From assembly GCA_035505975.1 (NCBI GenBank), contig DATJQJ010000025.1, positions 1-64,000 on the forward strand: a stretch of DNA of 64,000 nt, in the 5' to 3' direction. This DNA is from CAIKOD01 sp035505975 (lineage in GTDB: Archaea; Halobacteriota; Methanomicrobia; Methanomicrobiales; Methanospirillaceae). Positions 1 through 7,939 of the stretch are shown piece by piece. A program made the position numbers and the translations under genes. Positions within the stretch are counted from its first letter, which is position 1. Each line of letters begins with the position of its first letter. The notes beneath the pieces are model-generated. The model ran no database searches, was not told where the DNA came from, and saw only the letters and a program-made list of their open reading frames with translations.

Positions 1-414
1 TAGTGCCCTGGCTGCCTCTTCCCTGACGTCAGAGAAAGGGTCGCCGGTCATCTTCCCGACGGCATCGATCGATCGTGCCGTCCCAATCCTGGACAACACA
101 ATGAGAGCACCGGTACGGATTCCCAAATCCTTATCTCCAAGCAGCCGAATCACCGGTATTTCGGCCGATTGAGAGCCGATTCTTAAAATCCCTGCCAAAG
201 CCGCATCCCTGACGTCGCGATCACTATCAGAAAGGGCAGTTACCAGGGGGGCAGTACCTGCAGGGTCTTTCATTTTGCCGAGTGCGACCGCTGCCTCCCT
301 TCGGACCTTTGGATGAGAATCGTTGAGATACAGCGATATTGATTCGAGGGCCCCGGGCGATCGTGCCTTTTCGGCATCATGAATTGAACGAATCCTGGAT
401 TGTACTGATTCCAT
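1..414 (-). CDS. HEAT-repeat protein, N-terminal part only
   Basis: The frame opens at an ATG at 414 and runs off the left edge, giving 138 residues with no stop. The translation is built of about 31-residue helical units with the HEAT/PBS-lyase pattern: recurring D-x-x-V-R-x-x-A-A-x-A-L segments (for example HPKVRREAAVALG, DRDVRDAALAGI and DVREEAARAL). Such solenoids are protein-interaction scaffolds; in methanogens they are common as stand-alone proteins of unknown role. No catalytic motif is visible. No clear ribosome binding site precedes the ATG, so the start is approximate. The neighbouring gene on the right is divergent. Confidence 0.75.
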   Translation of the reverse strand, partial: MESVQSRIRSIHDAEKARSPGALESISLYLNDSHPKVRREAAVALGKMKDPAGTAPLVTALSDSDRDVRDAALAGILRIGSQSAEIPVIRLLGDKDLGIRTGALIVLSRIGTARSIDAVGKMTGDPFSDVREEAARAL

Positions 415-626
415 TGTGATCAGATGGGTCCTGTTCCGGGAATTATTTACCGGACTGAAATACTCTTGGAACTTCACAGGCATCCTCATGAGAATCTTTC
501 AAACCAGGACAACGGCCTTTTTCGGGTTCCATTGTACAGGTCCTCCACAGATTGGAGCGATGACCATCCCCTGAAAAAAGCAGGATTTTTCTGTTGGTGC
601 CTGCAGACGCCGATAAAACCATAGCG

Positions 627-636
627 CATATATAAT
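627..636 (+). promoter_or_regulatory. TATA box of the DUF333 lipoprotein gene
   Basis: An AT-rich box CATATATAAT lies about 35-45 bases before the ATG at 672, the distance expected for an archaeal TATA box feeding a short leader. A GGTGA ribosome binding site follows at 659-663. The 415-626 stretch before it shows no convincing gene. Confidence 0.5.
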
Positions 637-671
637 CTTCCGGTTGATGTATAAAGCCGGTGAAACCGAAC

Positions 672-1145
672 ATGAGCTGGATGAAAACTTCAACTGTTTT
701 ACTGATCCTTGTCCTTGCAGTTATCATGATCACTGCCGGATGTACACAGACCCCGACAACAACGCCGACCACGATTGCAACAACGACAGTGGCAACACCG
801 TTGCCTACAACCATAATCGTGACAATGGCACCCCCGACGAGCAATGCAACAGGGATTGCAAACCCCGCATCGGTATATTGCGTCCAGGTCGGAGGTAACG
901 TTTCGATCATGAAAGATGCCCAGGGCAACGAATATGGTGTGTGTAATTTCCCGAACGGCACTTCCTACGATGAGTGGGCACTTTTCCGTGGGGAAATCAA
1001 CGGTACTGCCACGAATTCAACAGCAATGAAACCCGTTGTCAACAATACTGTCGGTGCAGTAAAGAACGCTACGGCAAACCTGACGGCAAACCTGACTGCC
1101 GCCAAGACCGCGGTTAATGCGACGAACAGCAGCACGGCAAAGTAA
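672..1145 (+). CDS. Secreted lipoprotein with DUF333 domain
   Basis: 157 residues. A positively charged start and hydrophobic segment end in a lipobox (ITAGC), so the protein is probably lipid-anchored outside the membrane. A Thr/Pro-rich linker (about residues 25-60) leads to a DUF333-type domain (about 65-110) with the family pattern A-S-x-Y-C-x-x-x-G-G, then G-x-x-x-G-V-C-x-F and E-W-A-L-F-R-G. The last 45 residues are Asn/Thr/Ala-rich with many N-x-T/S sites, suggesting a glycosylated tail. DUF333 proteins have no established function. The ATG at 672 is preferred over a GTG at 660 because GGTGA at 659-663 is correctly spaced for it. Monocistronic, followed by an oligo-T terminator. Confidence 0.85.
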   Translation: MSWMKTSTVLLILVLAVIMITAGCTQTPTTTPTTIATTTVATPLPTTIIVTMAPPTSNATGIANPASVYCVQVGGNVSIMKDAQGNEYGVCNFPNGTSYDEWALFRGEINGTATNSTAMKPVVNNTVGAVKNATANLTANLTAAKTAVNATNSSTAK

Positions 1146-1154
1146 TTTCTCAAA

Positions 1155-1165
1155 TTTTTTTTTTT
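1155..1165 (+). terminator. Oligo-T terminator after the lipoprotein gene
   Basis: Eleven consecutive T residues begin 10 bases after the stop codon, the usual form of an intrinsic archaeal transcription terminator. Confidence 0.7.
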
Positions 1166-1213
1166 CGCAAGACCATTACTGGGGAGATTCCTTCATCGTG
1201 TCATACCTTTTTT

Positions 1214-1241
1214 TTCACCCGCGGGATTCCTCCCGGGTGAA
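1214..1241 (+). terminator. Hairpin (possible second terminator or leader element)
   Basis: An inverted repeat TTCACCCG / CGGGTGAA with a 12-base loop region that can itself pair (GGGA/TCCC) is followed by a T-rich stretch. It sits between the lipoprotein gene and the small gene at 1386, so it could end read-through or structure the leader of the next gene. Confidence 0.4.
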
Positions 1242-1385
1242 GTTCTTTTATCGGACCCGTTCGGAGAACAGTTCGCTTAACTTTTCGACCAGAATTTTTC
1301 CTGCTGTCCCATAGAGGAAACTATTTATCGCGGAAGCACGTTATCACGCATTATACCCGTTTTTTCGAGGGGAGGAGAACGGATT

Positions 1386-1715
1386 ATGCCGGAAGTATCA
1401 AAGACGGAAATTGGCAGGAGATTATTCCTGGTCCACAAAGACAAGGGAGTCGAAAACGCCATTAAAAAGGTTCGTCATGGACTCGGCCAGGACTGGAACC
1501 ATCTTTCAGAAGATGATATATCGATCCTGAAACGGATGCTCGGAGAATGCTGGGTATATATGGACAGGTCTGCCTGGGAGAAAATCGCCTTTTCAAGGCT
1601 TGCTTATTCCGATGTTATGGCAATTGTCAGAATTGGGGATTCGGCTAAAGGGAAAGACTCGACCGATACCAGGGCAATCGAAGATGTTACCGCCATACTG
1701 ACGGGTATGATTTGA
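1386..1715 (+). CDS. Conserved-looking small soluble protein, function unknown
   Basis: 109 residues, start supported by a strong purine-rich ribosome binding site (GGGGAGGAG) about 8 bases before the ATG. The protein is charged, mostly helical in appearance and has no signal peptide, membrane segment or cysteine pair; one Cys lies in a segment LGECWVYMD. I do not recognise a domain. It converges on the ATP synthase operon, whose last gene ends 36 bases away, and is probably expressed alone. Composition and codon use match its neighbours, so I believe it is a real gene. Confidence 0.7.
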   Translation: MPEVSKTEIGRRLFLVHKDKGVENAIKKVRHGLGQDWNHLSEDDISILKRMLGECWVYMDRSAWEKIAFSRLAYSDVMAIVRIGDSAKGKDSTDTRAIEDVTAILTGMI

Positions 1716-1751
1716 GAAAAACGGTCTGCCTGATGTCTGGAGATACCGGGA

Positions 1752-2399
1752 TTATCTGACCAGCCGACTCTTTTTTTTCTTTTCGAGTATCTTCTTAACC
1801 TTTTTTAGCCGGTACAGGTCTTCTCTTTCGCGCTCGTCTATCGTGATCATGATATACTTTGCCTGTCTTTTCAATTCAGGGATCAGTACCTGTTCGAGTG
1901 CGTTGACACGTCTCCGGTTCATCTGTATCTCTTCCCCCAGGCGGCGCAGGGCGGTTTCGGTCTCCGCGAGACCGGTAATAAGGTCAAGCTCTACCTCGAA
2001 TTTTTCAGCGACTTCATCAATTCTTGACGATACTCCCGTTATACTGTAGCCCCGGTCGATGGCACTCTGGACCAGGCTCTTCTTTTCTATAAGGGGAACG
2101 GGCACGCCCATAATGTTTTTCCCGTGGATATCGAGGACGATATGCCGCTTTGTCGCAAACGATGCCGACCGAAGCGTAATGCTGTCGTCTACCGCCTTGG
2201 CTATGACGAGGGCACGGTCGGCATCGGTGGCGACTTCCTCCAGTTCGTCACGCGACCGCGAGACCGTCGTCATAATCCTGAAGAATTCCTGGATCAATGC
2301 GTCCATCTTCTGCCGCAGGAGGTCTTTTCCCTGCTCTGCAAGCCTTATCTGAACTTTTTTTTTCAGGAGTTCCATCCTCGTGGGGTTGACCTGCTCCAT
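1752..2399 (-). CDS. atpD: A-type ATP synthase subunit D (central stalk)
   Basis: 215 residues, the normal size for the V/A-type D subunit. It forms the coiled-coil rotor shaft inside the A3B3 head. The sequence opens with the family hallmark (VNPTRMELLKKK) followed by a long N-terminal helix, and ends with a second long helix rich in Arg/Lys (LKRQAKYIMITIDEREREDLYRLKKVKKILEKK region). The last gene of the operon; its ATG lies 4 bases after the atpB stop, so the two are co-transcribed. It converges with the small plus-strand gene at 1386. No separate G subunit gene follows. Confidence 0.95.
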   Translation of the reverse strand: MEQVNPTRMELLKKKVQIRLAEQGKDLLRQKMDALIQEFFRIMTTVSRSRDELEEVATDADRALVIAKAVDDSITLRSASFATKRHIVLDIHGKNIMGVPVPLIEKKSLVQSAIDRGYSITGVSSRIDEVAEKFEVELDLITGLAETETALRRLGEEIQMNRRRVNALEQVLIPELKRQAKYIMITIDEREREDLYRLKKVKKILEKKKKSRLVR

Positions 2400-2403
2400 G
2401 GTA

Positions 2404-3801
2404 TTAGCCTGCCCGGTAAACCGGATGATATTTTTTAATATAATCGAGTTTGATGCGTTTTAATTCCTCTTCCGGTAGCGTCGACATGAGGTCCCAGCCG
2501 GTATCGAGCGTTGATGCTATACTCCGGTCCTCGTCCCCCTGGGATATGAATTTCTTCTCGAAAACGTCTGCAAACGTCAGATACTTCCGATCGAGTTCGG
2601 TGAGGGCCTCTTCACCGACAATTGCAACGAGTCTCCTGAGGTCCCGGCCGTAGGCATACGACGCATACAACTGGTCCGCAACATTACGGTGGTCTTCCCG
2701 GGTCTTTTCCGGGCCTATACCAAGGTTCATCAGACGGGAAAGACACGGCAATACGTCAACCGGTGGGTCGATACCGCGCCTGTAGAGATCGCGCGAGAGG
2801 ACGATCTGCCCTTCGGTAATATATCCGGTCAGGTCAGGGACCGGATGGGTGATATCGTCGTCCGGCATGGTAAGGATCGGCAACTGGGTAATCGAGCCGG
2901 TTTTTCCTTTGATCCTTCCCGCACGTTCGTAGATGCTGGCAAGATCGGTATACATGTACCCGGGATATCCTCTCCTTCCCGGCACTTCTTCCCGCGCAGT
3001 CGATATCTCACGGAGTGCTTCGCAATAGTTCGTCATGTCGGTCAGAATGACAAGCACGTGGAGATTATGCCGGTAAGCAAGGTATTCGGCCACTGACAAG
3101 GCAACGCGGGGAGTGGCGATACGCTCGATGGTCGGATCATCGGCCAGGTTCAGGAAGAAGACGACGCGTTCAAGAGCCCCCGTGCGTTCGAAATCCTTCA
3201 TAAAAAATGAAGCCTCCTTATAGGTGATTCCCATGGCCGTAAAAACTACTGCGAACTGCTCCCTGCTCCCCAGCACTTTTGACTGGCGTGCGATTTGGGC
3301 GGCCAGTTTATTGGCAGGGAGCCCCGGGCCTGAGAATATGGGGAGTTTTTGCCCCCTGACCAGCGTGTTGAGACCGTCTATGGTCGACATTCCCGTCTGG
3401 ATGAAATCCGAGGGTTTGTCACGCGAATACGGATTAATCGGCATCCCCGATATATCGACGGTTTCATCGCCGGTAATGCCTGGTTTTCCGTCTCTTGGAA
3501 TGCCCACTCCGGAAAAGACTCTCCCAAGCATTTCAAGGGAGACATTGATACTGGGAAGCTCGCCGGTAAACCGGACCGATGTTTTGAGACTATCGATACC
3601 GCTCGTCCCTTCGAAGACCTGGACAACCGCCAGGTCCCGTGACACCTCGAGCACCTGACCTGTCCGCTCCTCGCCGGACGGTAACGTGATCAGAGCTGTC
3701 TCACCAAATGCCACATTCCGGGGGCGCTCGACAAAGATAAGCGGGCCCGAGACGTAGTTCACGGTACGATATTCACGGATCGAAAGGTCAGGGGATGCCA
3801 T
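2404..3801 (-). CDS. atpB: A-type ATP synthase subunit B (non-catalytic head subunit)
   Basis: 465 residues from the ATG at 3801, which has a GGAGGT ribosome binding site and begins MASPDLSIREYRTV; a longer reading from 3843 would intrude into atpA and lacks support. The protein has the regulatory B-subunit architecture: N-terminal beta barrel, central nucleotide-binding fold in which the P-loop is replaced by SGPGLPANK, and the arginine-containing segment of the A/B interface. It alternates with subunit A in the hexameric head. The gene follows atpA with a 1-base gap. Confidence 0.96.
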   Translation of the reverse strand: MASPDLSIREYRTVNYVSGPLIFVERPRNVAFGETALITLPSGEERTGQVLEVSRDLAVVQVFEGTSGIDSLKTSVRFTGELPSINVSLEMLGRVFSGVGIPRDGKPGITGDETVDISGMPINPYSRDKPSDFIQTGMSTIDGLNTLVRGQKLPIFSGPGLPANKLAAQIARQSKVLGSREQFAVVFTAMGITYKEASFFMKDFERTGALERVVFFLNLADDPTIERIATPRVALSVAEYLAYRHNLHVLVILTDMTNYCEALREISTAREEVPGRRGYPGYMYTDLASIYERAGRIKGKTGSITQLPILTMPDDDITHPVPDLTGYITEGQIVLSRDLYRRGIDPPVDVLPCLSRLMNLGIGPEKTREDHRNVADQLYASYAYGRDLRRLVAIVGEEALTELDRKYLTFADVFEKKFISQGDEDRSIASTLDTGWDLMSTLPEEELKRIKLDYIKKYHPVYRAG

Positions 3802-3802
3802 T

Positions 3803-5539
3803 TTATAAGACCTCCAGTGCAGCAATACTGTTGCCAATCCCATTCACAAGATCCTTTAACTCGGAGGTTTCCGCTTTCTCTTTCATGCGGGAAATTTCCA
3901 CCCGCTCGGGAATTCCCATTACCTGTCGCAGGGTGATACCATGAGCCATTTTTTTCTCGGCTTCCTCATGGAACGTATGGATGACCCTGAGCATCCAGTA
4001 CTGCTTTTCCAGGGGGCAATAAGAGTCAGTATCGCTGTATGCACTCTGCTGGAGAAAATCTTCCCTGATCATCCGGCTGATTTCCAGGATCAGTTTTTCG
4101 TTGTCGGGAAGTGCATCGGGTCCTACGAGCTGGACGATCTCCAGAAGCTCCACCTCTTTCTGAAGCAGGTACATGGTGCGGTCCCTCATATCTTTCCAGC
4201 CCGGAGAGACATTGTCCCTGTACCATTCCTGCAGGCTTTCGAGATAAAGCGAATAGCTTTTTATCCAGTTTATCGAGGGGAAGTGCCGCCGGTTTGCAAG
4301 GCCTGTATCCAGGGCCCAGAACGTCCCGGCGATCCTTAAGGTATTCTGGGTCATCGGTTCTGAAAAATCGCCACCAGGAGGAGATACGGCCCCGACAACG
4401 GTGATCGATCCGATCCTTTCCCCGTCGCCAAGGCACGTCACCCGCCCGGCACGCTCGTAGAAGGCAGCCAGTCGTGTGGCAAGGTACGCCGGGTACCCTT
4501 CTTCGCCGGGCATTTCTTCGAGCCTCCCTGATACTTCACGGAGTGCTTCTCCCCAACGCGAGGTTGAATCGGCCATCAGGGCTACATCGTATCCCATGTC
4601 CCGGTAATATTCTCCGATGGTAATTCCTGTATAAATCGAGGCTTCCCTTGCGGCGACCGGCATGTTCGAGGTATTTGCAACCATGATCGTCCGCTGGATC
4701 AGGGGAAGGTCGGTCCTCGGATCCACGAGCTCGGGGAATTCGGTGAGGACATCGGTCATTTCATTACCCCGCTCTCCGCAACCGATGTAAACGATAATCC
4801 GGGCGTCAGCCCACTTTGCAAGCGTTTGCTCTGAAACGGTCTTTCCCGTCCCAAACCCACCAGGGATCATAGCGGTCCCGCCCTTTGCCACGGGAAAAAG
4901 GCTGTCGAAGATCCGCTGTCCTGTCAGGAGGGGGAGTTCAGGGTCGAGCTTCTTTTTATAGGGGCGATCCTTACGAACGGGCCATACCTGCATCATTTTC
5001 AGGCCGGTGCCGTTCTCGAGGGTGCAAATTGTTTCATCGACCGTGAATTCACCGGAACGAATCTCCCTGACCGTGCCCGAAATACCCGGGGGGACCATAA
5101 TCCTGTGCTCCAAATTAAATTCACTGACCGTCCCGACGATATCTCCTGCCGTGACCCTGTCGCCCCCTGATACCCGCGGTGAAAATTTCCATTTTTTCGA
5201 ATGGTCGAGACCCGGGACCGATATTCCCCGGGAGATAAAACTTCCCGACATTTCTGCAAGAAGCGAAAGCGGACGCTGGACTCCATCGTAGATTGAAGAT
5301 ATCAGGCCCGGGCCCAGTTCTACGGAGAGAGGATTCCCCGTATTTTTCACGGGCTCGCCGGCCTTGAGGCCCGATGTATCCTCGTACACCTGGATGACTG
5401 CGTTATCGCCGTCAAGTCTTATCACCTCACCGGAAAGGGATAGTTCTCCGACCCTGACGACATCGTACATCCGGGACCCCCTCATCTGTTCCGCATGAAT
5501 TACCGGCCCCGAAATTTTCGATATGATCCCTTCAACCAT
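3803..5539 (-). CDS. atpA: A-type ATP synthase subunit A (catalytic)
   Basis: 578 residues, full length for the archaeal catalytic subunit, which makes ATP from ADP and phosphate on the cytoplasmic side. Walker A is GGFGTGKT at residues 227-234. Before it lies the extra 'non-homologous' domain typical of A subunits (about 110-190), and after it the conserved GERGNEMTDVL segment carrying the catalytic Glu. No intein is present. Start ATG 5539 is 4 bases from the atpF stop; the reading is uninterrupted. Confidence 0.97.
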   Translation of the reverse strand: MVEGIISKISGPVIHAEQMRGSRMYDVVRVGELSLSGEVIRLDGDNAVIQVYEDTSGLKAGEPVKNTGNPLSVELGPGLISSIYDGVQRPLSLLAEMSGSFISRGISVPGLDHSKKWKFSPRVSGGDRVTAGDIVGTVSEFNLEHRIMVPPGISGTVREIRSGEFTVDETICTLENGTGLKMMQVWPVRKDRPYKKKLDPELPLLTGQRIFDSLFPVAKGGTAMIPGGFGTGKTVSEQTLAKWADARIIVYIGCGERGNEMTDVLTEFPELVDPRTDLPLIQRTIMVANTSNMPVAAREASIYTGITIGEYYRDMGYDVALMADSTSRWGEALREVSGRLEEMPGEEGYPAYLATRLAAFYERAGRVTCLGDGERIGSITVVGAVSPPGGDFSEPMTQNTLRIAGTFWALDTGLANRRHFPSINWIKSYSLYLESLQEWYRDNVSPGWKDMRDRTMYLLQKEVELLEIVQLVGPDALPDNEKLILEISRMIREDFLQQSAYSDTDSYCPLEKQYWMLRVIHTFHEEAEKKMAHGITLRQVMGIPERVEISRMKEKAETSELKDLVNGIGNSIAALEVL

Positions 5540-5543
5540 GATA

Positions 5544-5864
5544 TTACCTCCTCACAACGATGTTGTACCCGATGGCACGGCGGAGCAGGCGTTCTATGTA
5601 ACTGCCGGGAGCCACCCCTTTTGCACGCGAAGGAATGGGGATGATCACCGGACGGTAGCTCTTCTCGATATTTGCAAGCAGTTCGGGATCGAGGGCGGCC
5701 ATGAACTCTTCGCTCACACCGATTATCCCGGCATCGTCGGCATTCAGGAGCGGGGGCAGTAATTTTTTCACCTGATCGATTCCTTCAATTTCAAGCACTT
5801 CCACGCCGGCAAGCCTGAACCCTGCTGCCGATTCAGGATCGGTTACGATAACATACTTATACAT
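5544..5864 (-). CDS. atpF: A-type ATP synthase subunit F
   Basis: 106 residues from the ATG at 5864 (MYKYVIVTDPES), the usual size and N-terminus for subunit F, a small Rossmann-like protein at the tip of the rotor that regulates activity. The family motif around IIGVSEEF is present. The gene overlaps the end of atpC by 8 bases, which indicates translational coupling; an upstream in-frame ATG at 5921 would extend 57 bases into atpC and is unlikely. Confidence 0.92.
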   Translation of the reverse strand: MYKYVIVTDPESAAGFRLAGVEVLEIEGIDQVKKLLPPLLNADDAGIIGVSEEFMAALDPELLANIEKSYRPVIIPIPSRAKGVAPGSYIERLLRRAIGYNIVVRR

Positions 5865-6906
5865 AGAATATTTCCGCCTCCATAACCTCATCGGGGAGAC
5901 CGGCTTCCCTTGCCCTGGCAATCACCCGGATATTGGATATTTCATTCAGTTTCGACCAAAGAAAGCCAATAACGACAGTGAATGAGAAGGGATCCCCCCG
6001 GAACATAGCCATACCCTTCCGGACGAGGAACCTCTCGATTTCCTTCTCTATCGCTGAAATTTTTCCCGCATTGATCGCTTCGGGATCGACTTTATTGAGA
6101 AATGCATATTCCGTTTTTTCGAGCCTTTTTAGCAGATCGGGAATATTCTGTATAGTAAGCATTTCAAGGAGATGCCTCTTGTCGAAGACTTTTCCACCAT
6201 TAAGAAGGATTTTTTGCCCATCTTCGGGTGGCACCGAGTCCCGTATGAGAATAAGGATATTTTTTATATTCATCGCATCGATTTCAGTCTTTATGAAGTC
6301 CAGGACTATCCGATCGTCGGTATTTCCCTTTGTAAGGGTTTCCGCAACCGAACGATAATAATAATCATCGAGGGCATATTCGAGTTTCCAGAGATTCCTC
6401 TGTTCGGAAAACTCCCCGATATGCCTGGTCAGGGGTACCGAATACTCGATCTTCCAGGTCGCCATGAGGTCGATGACCGCTCTTACATCCTTCTGCTTCA
6501 AGAGCTCGATAAGGGTGCTCTCGTCCATTGTCCCGGCGTGGACGAGACATCGTGCAATTTCTTCGTTCGATGCCTGGATGTTTTTTCCCCTGAGTATTGT
6601 CTTGACATTCTGGATGTCCCAACGTTTGAGAATCAGGGTAATATACCGGGCCGATCGTTCTCCCTCGGTCAGCTTGTGAATTTTACGGCATGTCTTCCCG
6701 AGGTTATTCCGAAGCGCATATTCGATGCAGCCGATACCTTTGTGTAGGACCCGTGCTTCAAGAATATCGTCATGATAGGCTGTTTTTTCAAGCTCGGTGA
6801 TCACACCGTCCACTGAGGTCTGTGCAATCAGGCGATCGAATTCGTGCCGGCTGAAAAGACGCCCTGCCATCCCGTGGATCCTGGCATTGACATATTCGAC
6901 GTACAT
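5857..6906 (-). CDS. atpC: A-type ATP synthase subunit C (rotor-to-membrane ring adaptor)
   Basis: 349 residues, typical for subunit C (homologue of eukaryotic V-ATPase subunit d), which plugs the central stalk into the K ring. The sequence is largely helical with the family features: N-terminal YVNARIHGMAGRL, a central RWDIQNVKTILRGK segment, and repeated R/K-rich helices. It starts 2 bases after the atpE stop and overlaps atpF at the other end, consistent with a single transcript. Confidence 0.94.
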   Translation of the reverse strand: MYVEYVNARIHGMAGRLFSRHEFDRLIAQTSVDGVITELEKTAYHDDILEARVLHKGIGCIEYALRNNLGKTCRKIHKLTEGERSARYITLILKRWDIQNVKTILRGKNIQASNEEIARCLVHAGTMDESTLIELLKQKDVRAVIDLMATWKIEYSVPLTRHIGEFSEQRNLWKLEYALDDYYYRSVAETLTKGNTDDRIVLDFIKTEIDAMNIKNILILIRDSVPPEDGQKILLNGGKVFDKRHLLEMLTIQNIPDLLKRLEKTEYAFLNKVDPEAINAGKISAIEKEIERFLVRKGMAMFRGDPFSFTVVIGFLWSKLNEISNIRVIARAREAGLPDEVMEAEIFYV

Positions 6907-6908
6907 CC

Positions 6909-7493
6909 CTAATCACCATACAAGGCCCTGAATATACTGGATTTCATAATTTTTTTCGCCTGCAGCAACCGGTCCTCAATCGTGTTGCGAACGACAATCT
7001 TTCCATCGAAGCACGATCCGTTCAAACCTCCCGCAGTAGGGGTATCGGGCAATACCAGGACGGCCAGCTTCCGATCGTGCACTAGTTTTTTGCAGAGGTC
7101 CAGATCCCTTGGGTCGACATGCAATACGATATCGTTCCCTGTCAGACCGGCAAGCACTTCATCGAGCATCCTGCCAAAGGAAAAGGGATATCCGGTCTCC
7201 TCCCGGGTCATGTCAAGGGTACTGCCGGCTTTTGCGAATACCTCATCAATTGCCGATTCATGTTCCAGAGCTACTTCTGAATTGACTTTTTCCTTTGCTT
7301 CGTAGAGCTTTTTATTCATCTCTATAACAGCACGTTTTTCTATCTGTTTTACGGTCTCAATCCTGATGTTTTCCCCTTCTGCCCGTGCTTTTTCCAGGAT
7401 CTCGTTACGTTCCCCGGCAATTCGATCGCTGATATCCTGGATTTTTTTTCCTGCCTCCAGTTCCATTGACTGGATCAGGTGATCATATTTCAT
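6909..7493 (-). CDS. atpE: A-type ATP synthase subunit E (peripheral stalk)
   Basis: 194 residues. The N-terminal half is a long charged helix (KIQDISDRIAGERNEILEKAR) that pairs with subunit H to form the peripheral stalk; the C-terminal half is the globular head-binding domain containing GGLNGSCFDGKIVVRNTIEDRL, the conserved E-subunit signature near the C-terminus. Separated from the upstream atpK gene by 122 bases, the largest gap in the operon besides the one before atpK. Confidence 0.95.
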   Translation of the reverse strand: MKYDHLIQSMELEAGKKIQDISDRIAGERNEILEKARAEGENIRIETVKQIEKRAVIEMNKKLYEAKEKVNSEVALEHESAIDEVFAKAGSTLDMTREETGYPFSFGRMLDEVLAGLTGNDIVLHVDPRDLDLCKKLVHDRKLAVLVLPDTPTAGGLNGSCFDGKIVVRNTIEDRLLQAKKIMKSSIFRALYGD

Positions 7494-7615
7494 AGCGCAC
7501 CCGTTCGGTTAGTTGTATACCTCTTTCGTGAGATATTAGGGGGTATTCAGGAGATTTGTCGGTCTTTTATTGAAATCTCCTACCGGTACAAAATAGTGGG
7601 ACTTGTAACGAGGCC

Positions 7616-7834
7616 TCATTTGATCATGATCATGATCATCGCTGCCACGACAAAGCCAAGGATCACCATTGTCTCGGGGATCGCCTCAAGGACAATGATA
7701 ATCCCCGAAGAGTCAGGTCTCTCTGCGATTGTGGCAGCACCCGCAGCACCGATTCTCGATTGAGCAATGGCGGTTCCTATCGCACCGCCTGCAAAAGCAA
7801 GCCCCGCACCAATTGGGATCGACCAGTCAACCAT
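7616..7834 (-). CDS. atpK: A-type ATP synthase subunit K (proteolipid, c-ring)
   Basis: 72 residues forming a single two-helix hairpin, the small form of the archaeal proteolipid. Helix 1 is Gly/Ala-rich (GAGLAFAGGAIG); helix 2 carries the ion-binding carboxylate in IPET. In Na+-binding c subunits a Tyr and further polar ligands normally follow the Glu-Ser/Thr; here those places read M and L, so ion specificity cannot be settled by eye. Start ATG 7834 has GAGGT at 7841-7845. The C-terminus ends with an unusual Met-Ile repeat (MIMIMIK) written as repeated GATCAT in the DNA. Confidence 0.94.
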   Translation of the reverse strand: MVDWSIPIGAGLAFAGGAIGTAIAQSRIGAAGAATIAERPDSSGIIIVLEAIPETMVILGFVVAAMIMIMIK

Positions 7835-7860
7835 AATACTACCTCATGCGATCAGATGAT

Positions 7861-7875
7861 CTTATATTATTTAAA
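7861..7875 (-). promoter_or_regulatory. Possible internal TATA box driving atpK
   Basis: In the 105-base gap between atpI and atpK the minus strand reads TTTAAATAATATAAG, about 27-41 bases before the atpK ATG and just before its ribosome binding site. An extra promoter here would raise proteolipid output relative to other subunits, which fits the many K copies per complex. A T-run upstream of it on the same strand may partly terminate the atpI message. Confidence 0.4.
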
Positions 7876-7939
7876 GTTTAATCATTGATAATTGTGAAAT
7901 ATCGCCAAAAAATTTTAAGAAATCCAGTAAAATCAAAAA

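Noticed and set aside
443..961. 172-residue minus-strand frame opposite the DUF333 lipoprotein
   Set aside because: It is the antisense of the Thr/Val-rich linker; the plus-strand gene has signal peptide, lipobox, ribosome binding site and a recognised domain.
7619..7640. Short GATCAT tandem repeat as a regulatory site
   Set aside because: It lies within the atpK coding end (Met-Ile codons), so it is explained by the protein.
7616..7834. Calling the ATP synthase Na+-specific
   Set aside because: The conserved Glu is present but several ligands expected of Na+-binding rings are replaced by Met and Leu; sequence by eye does not settle it.
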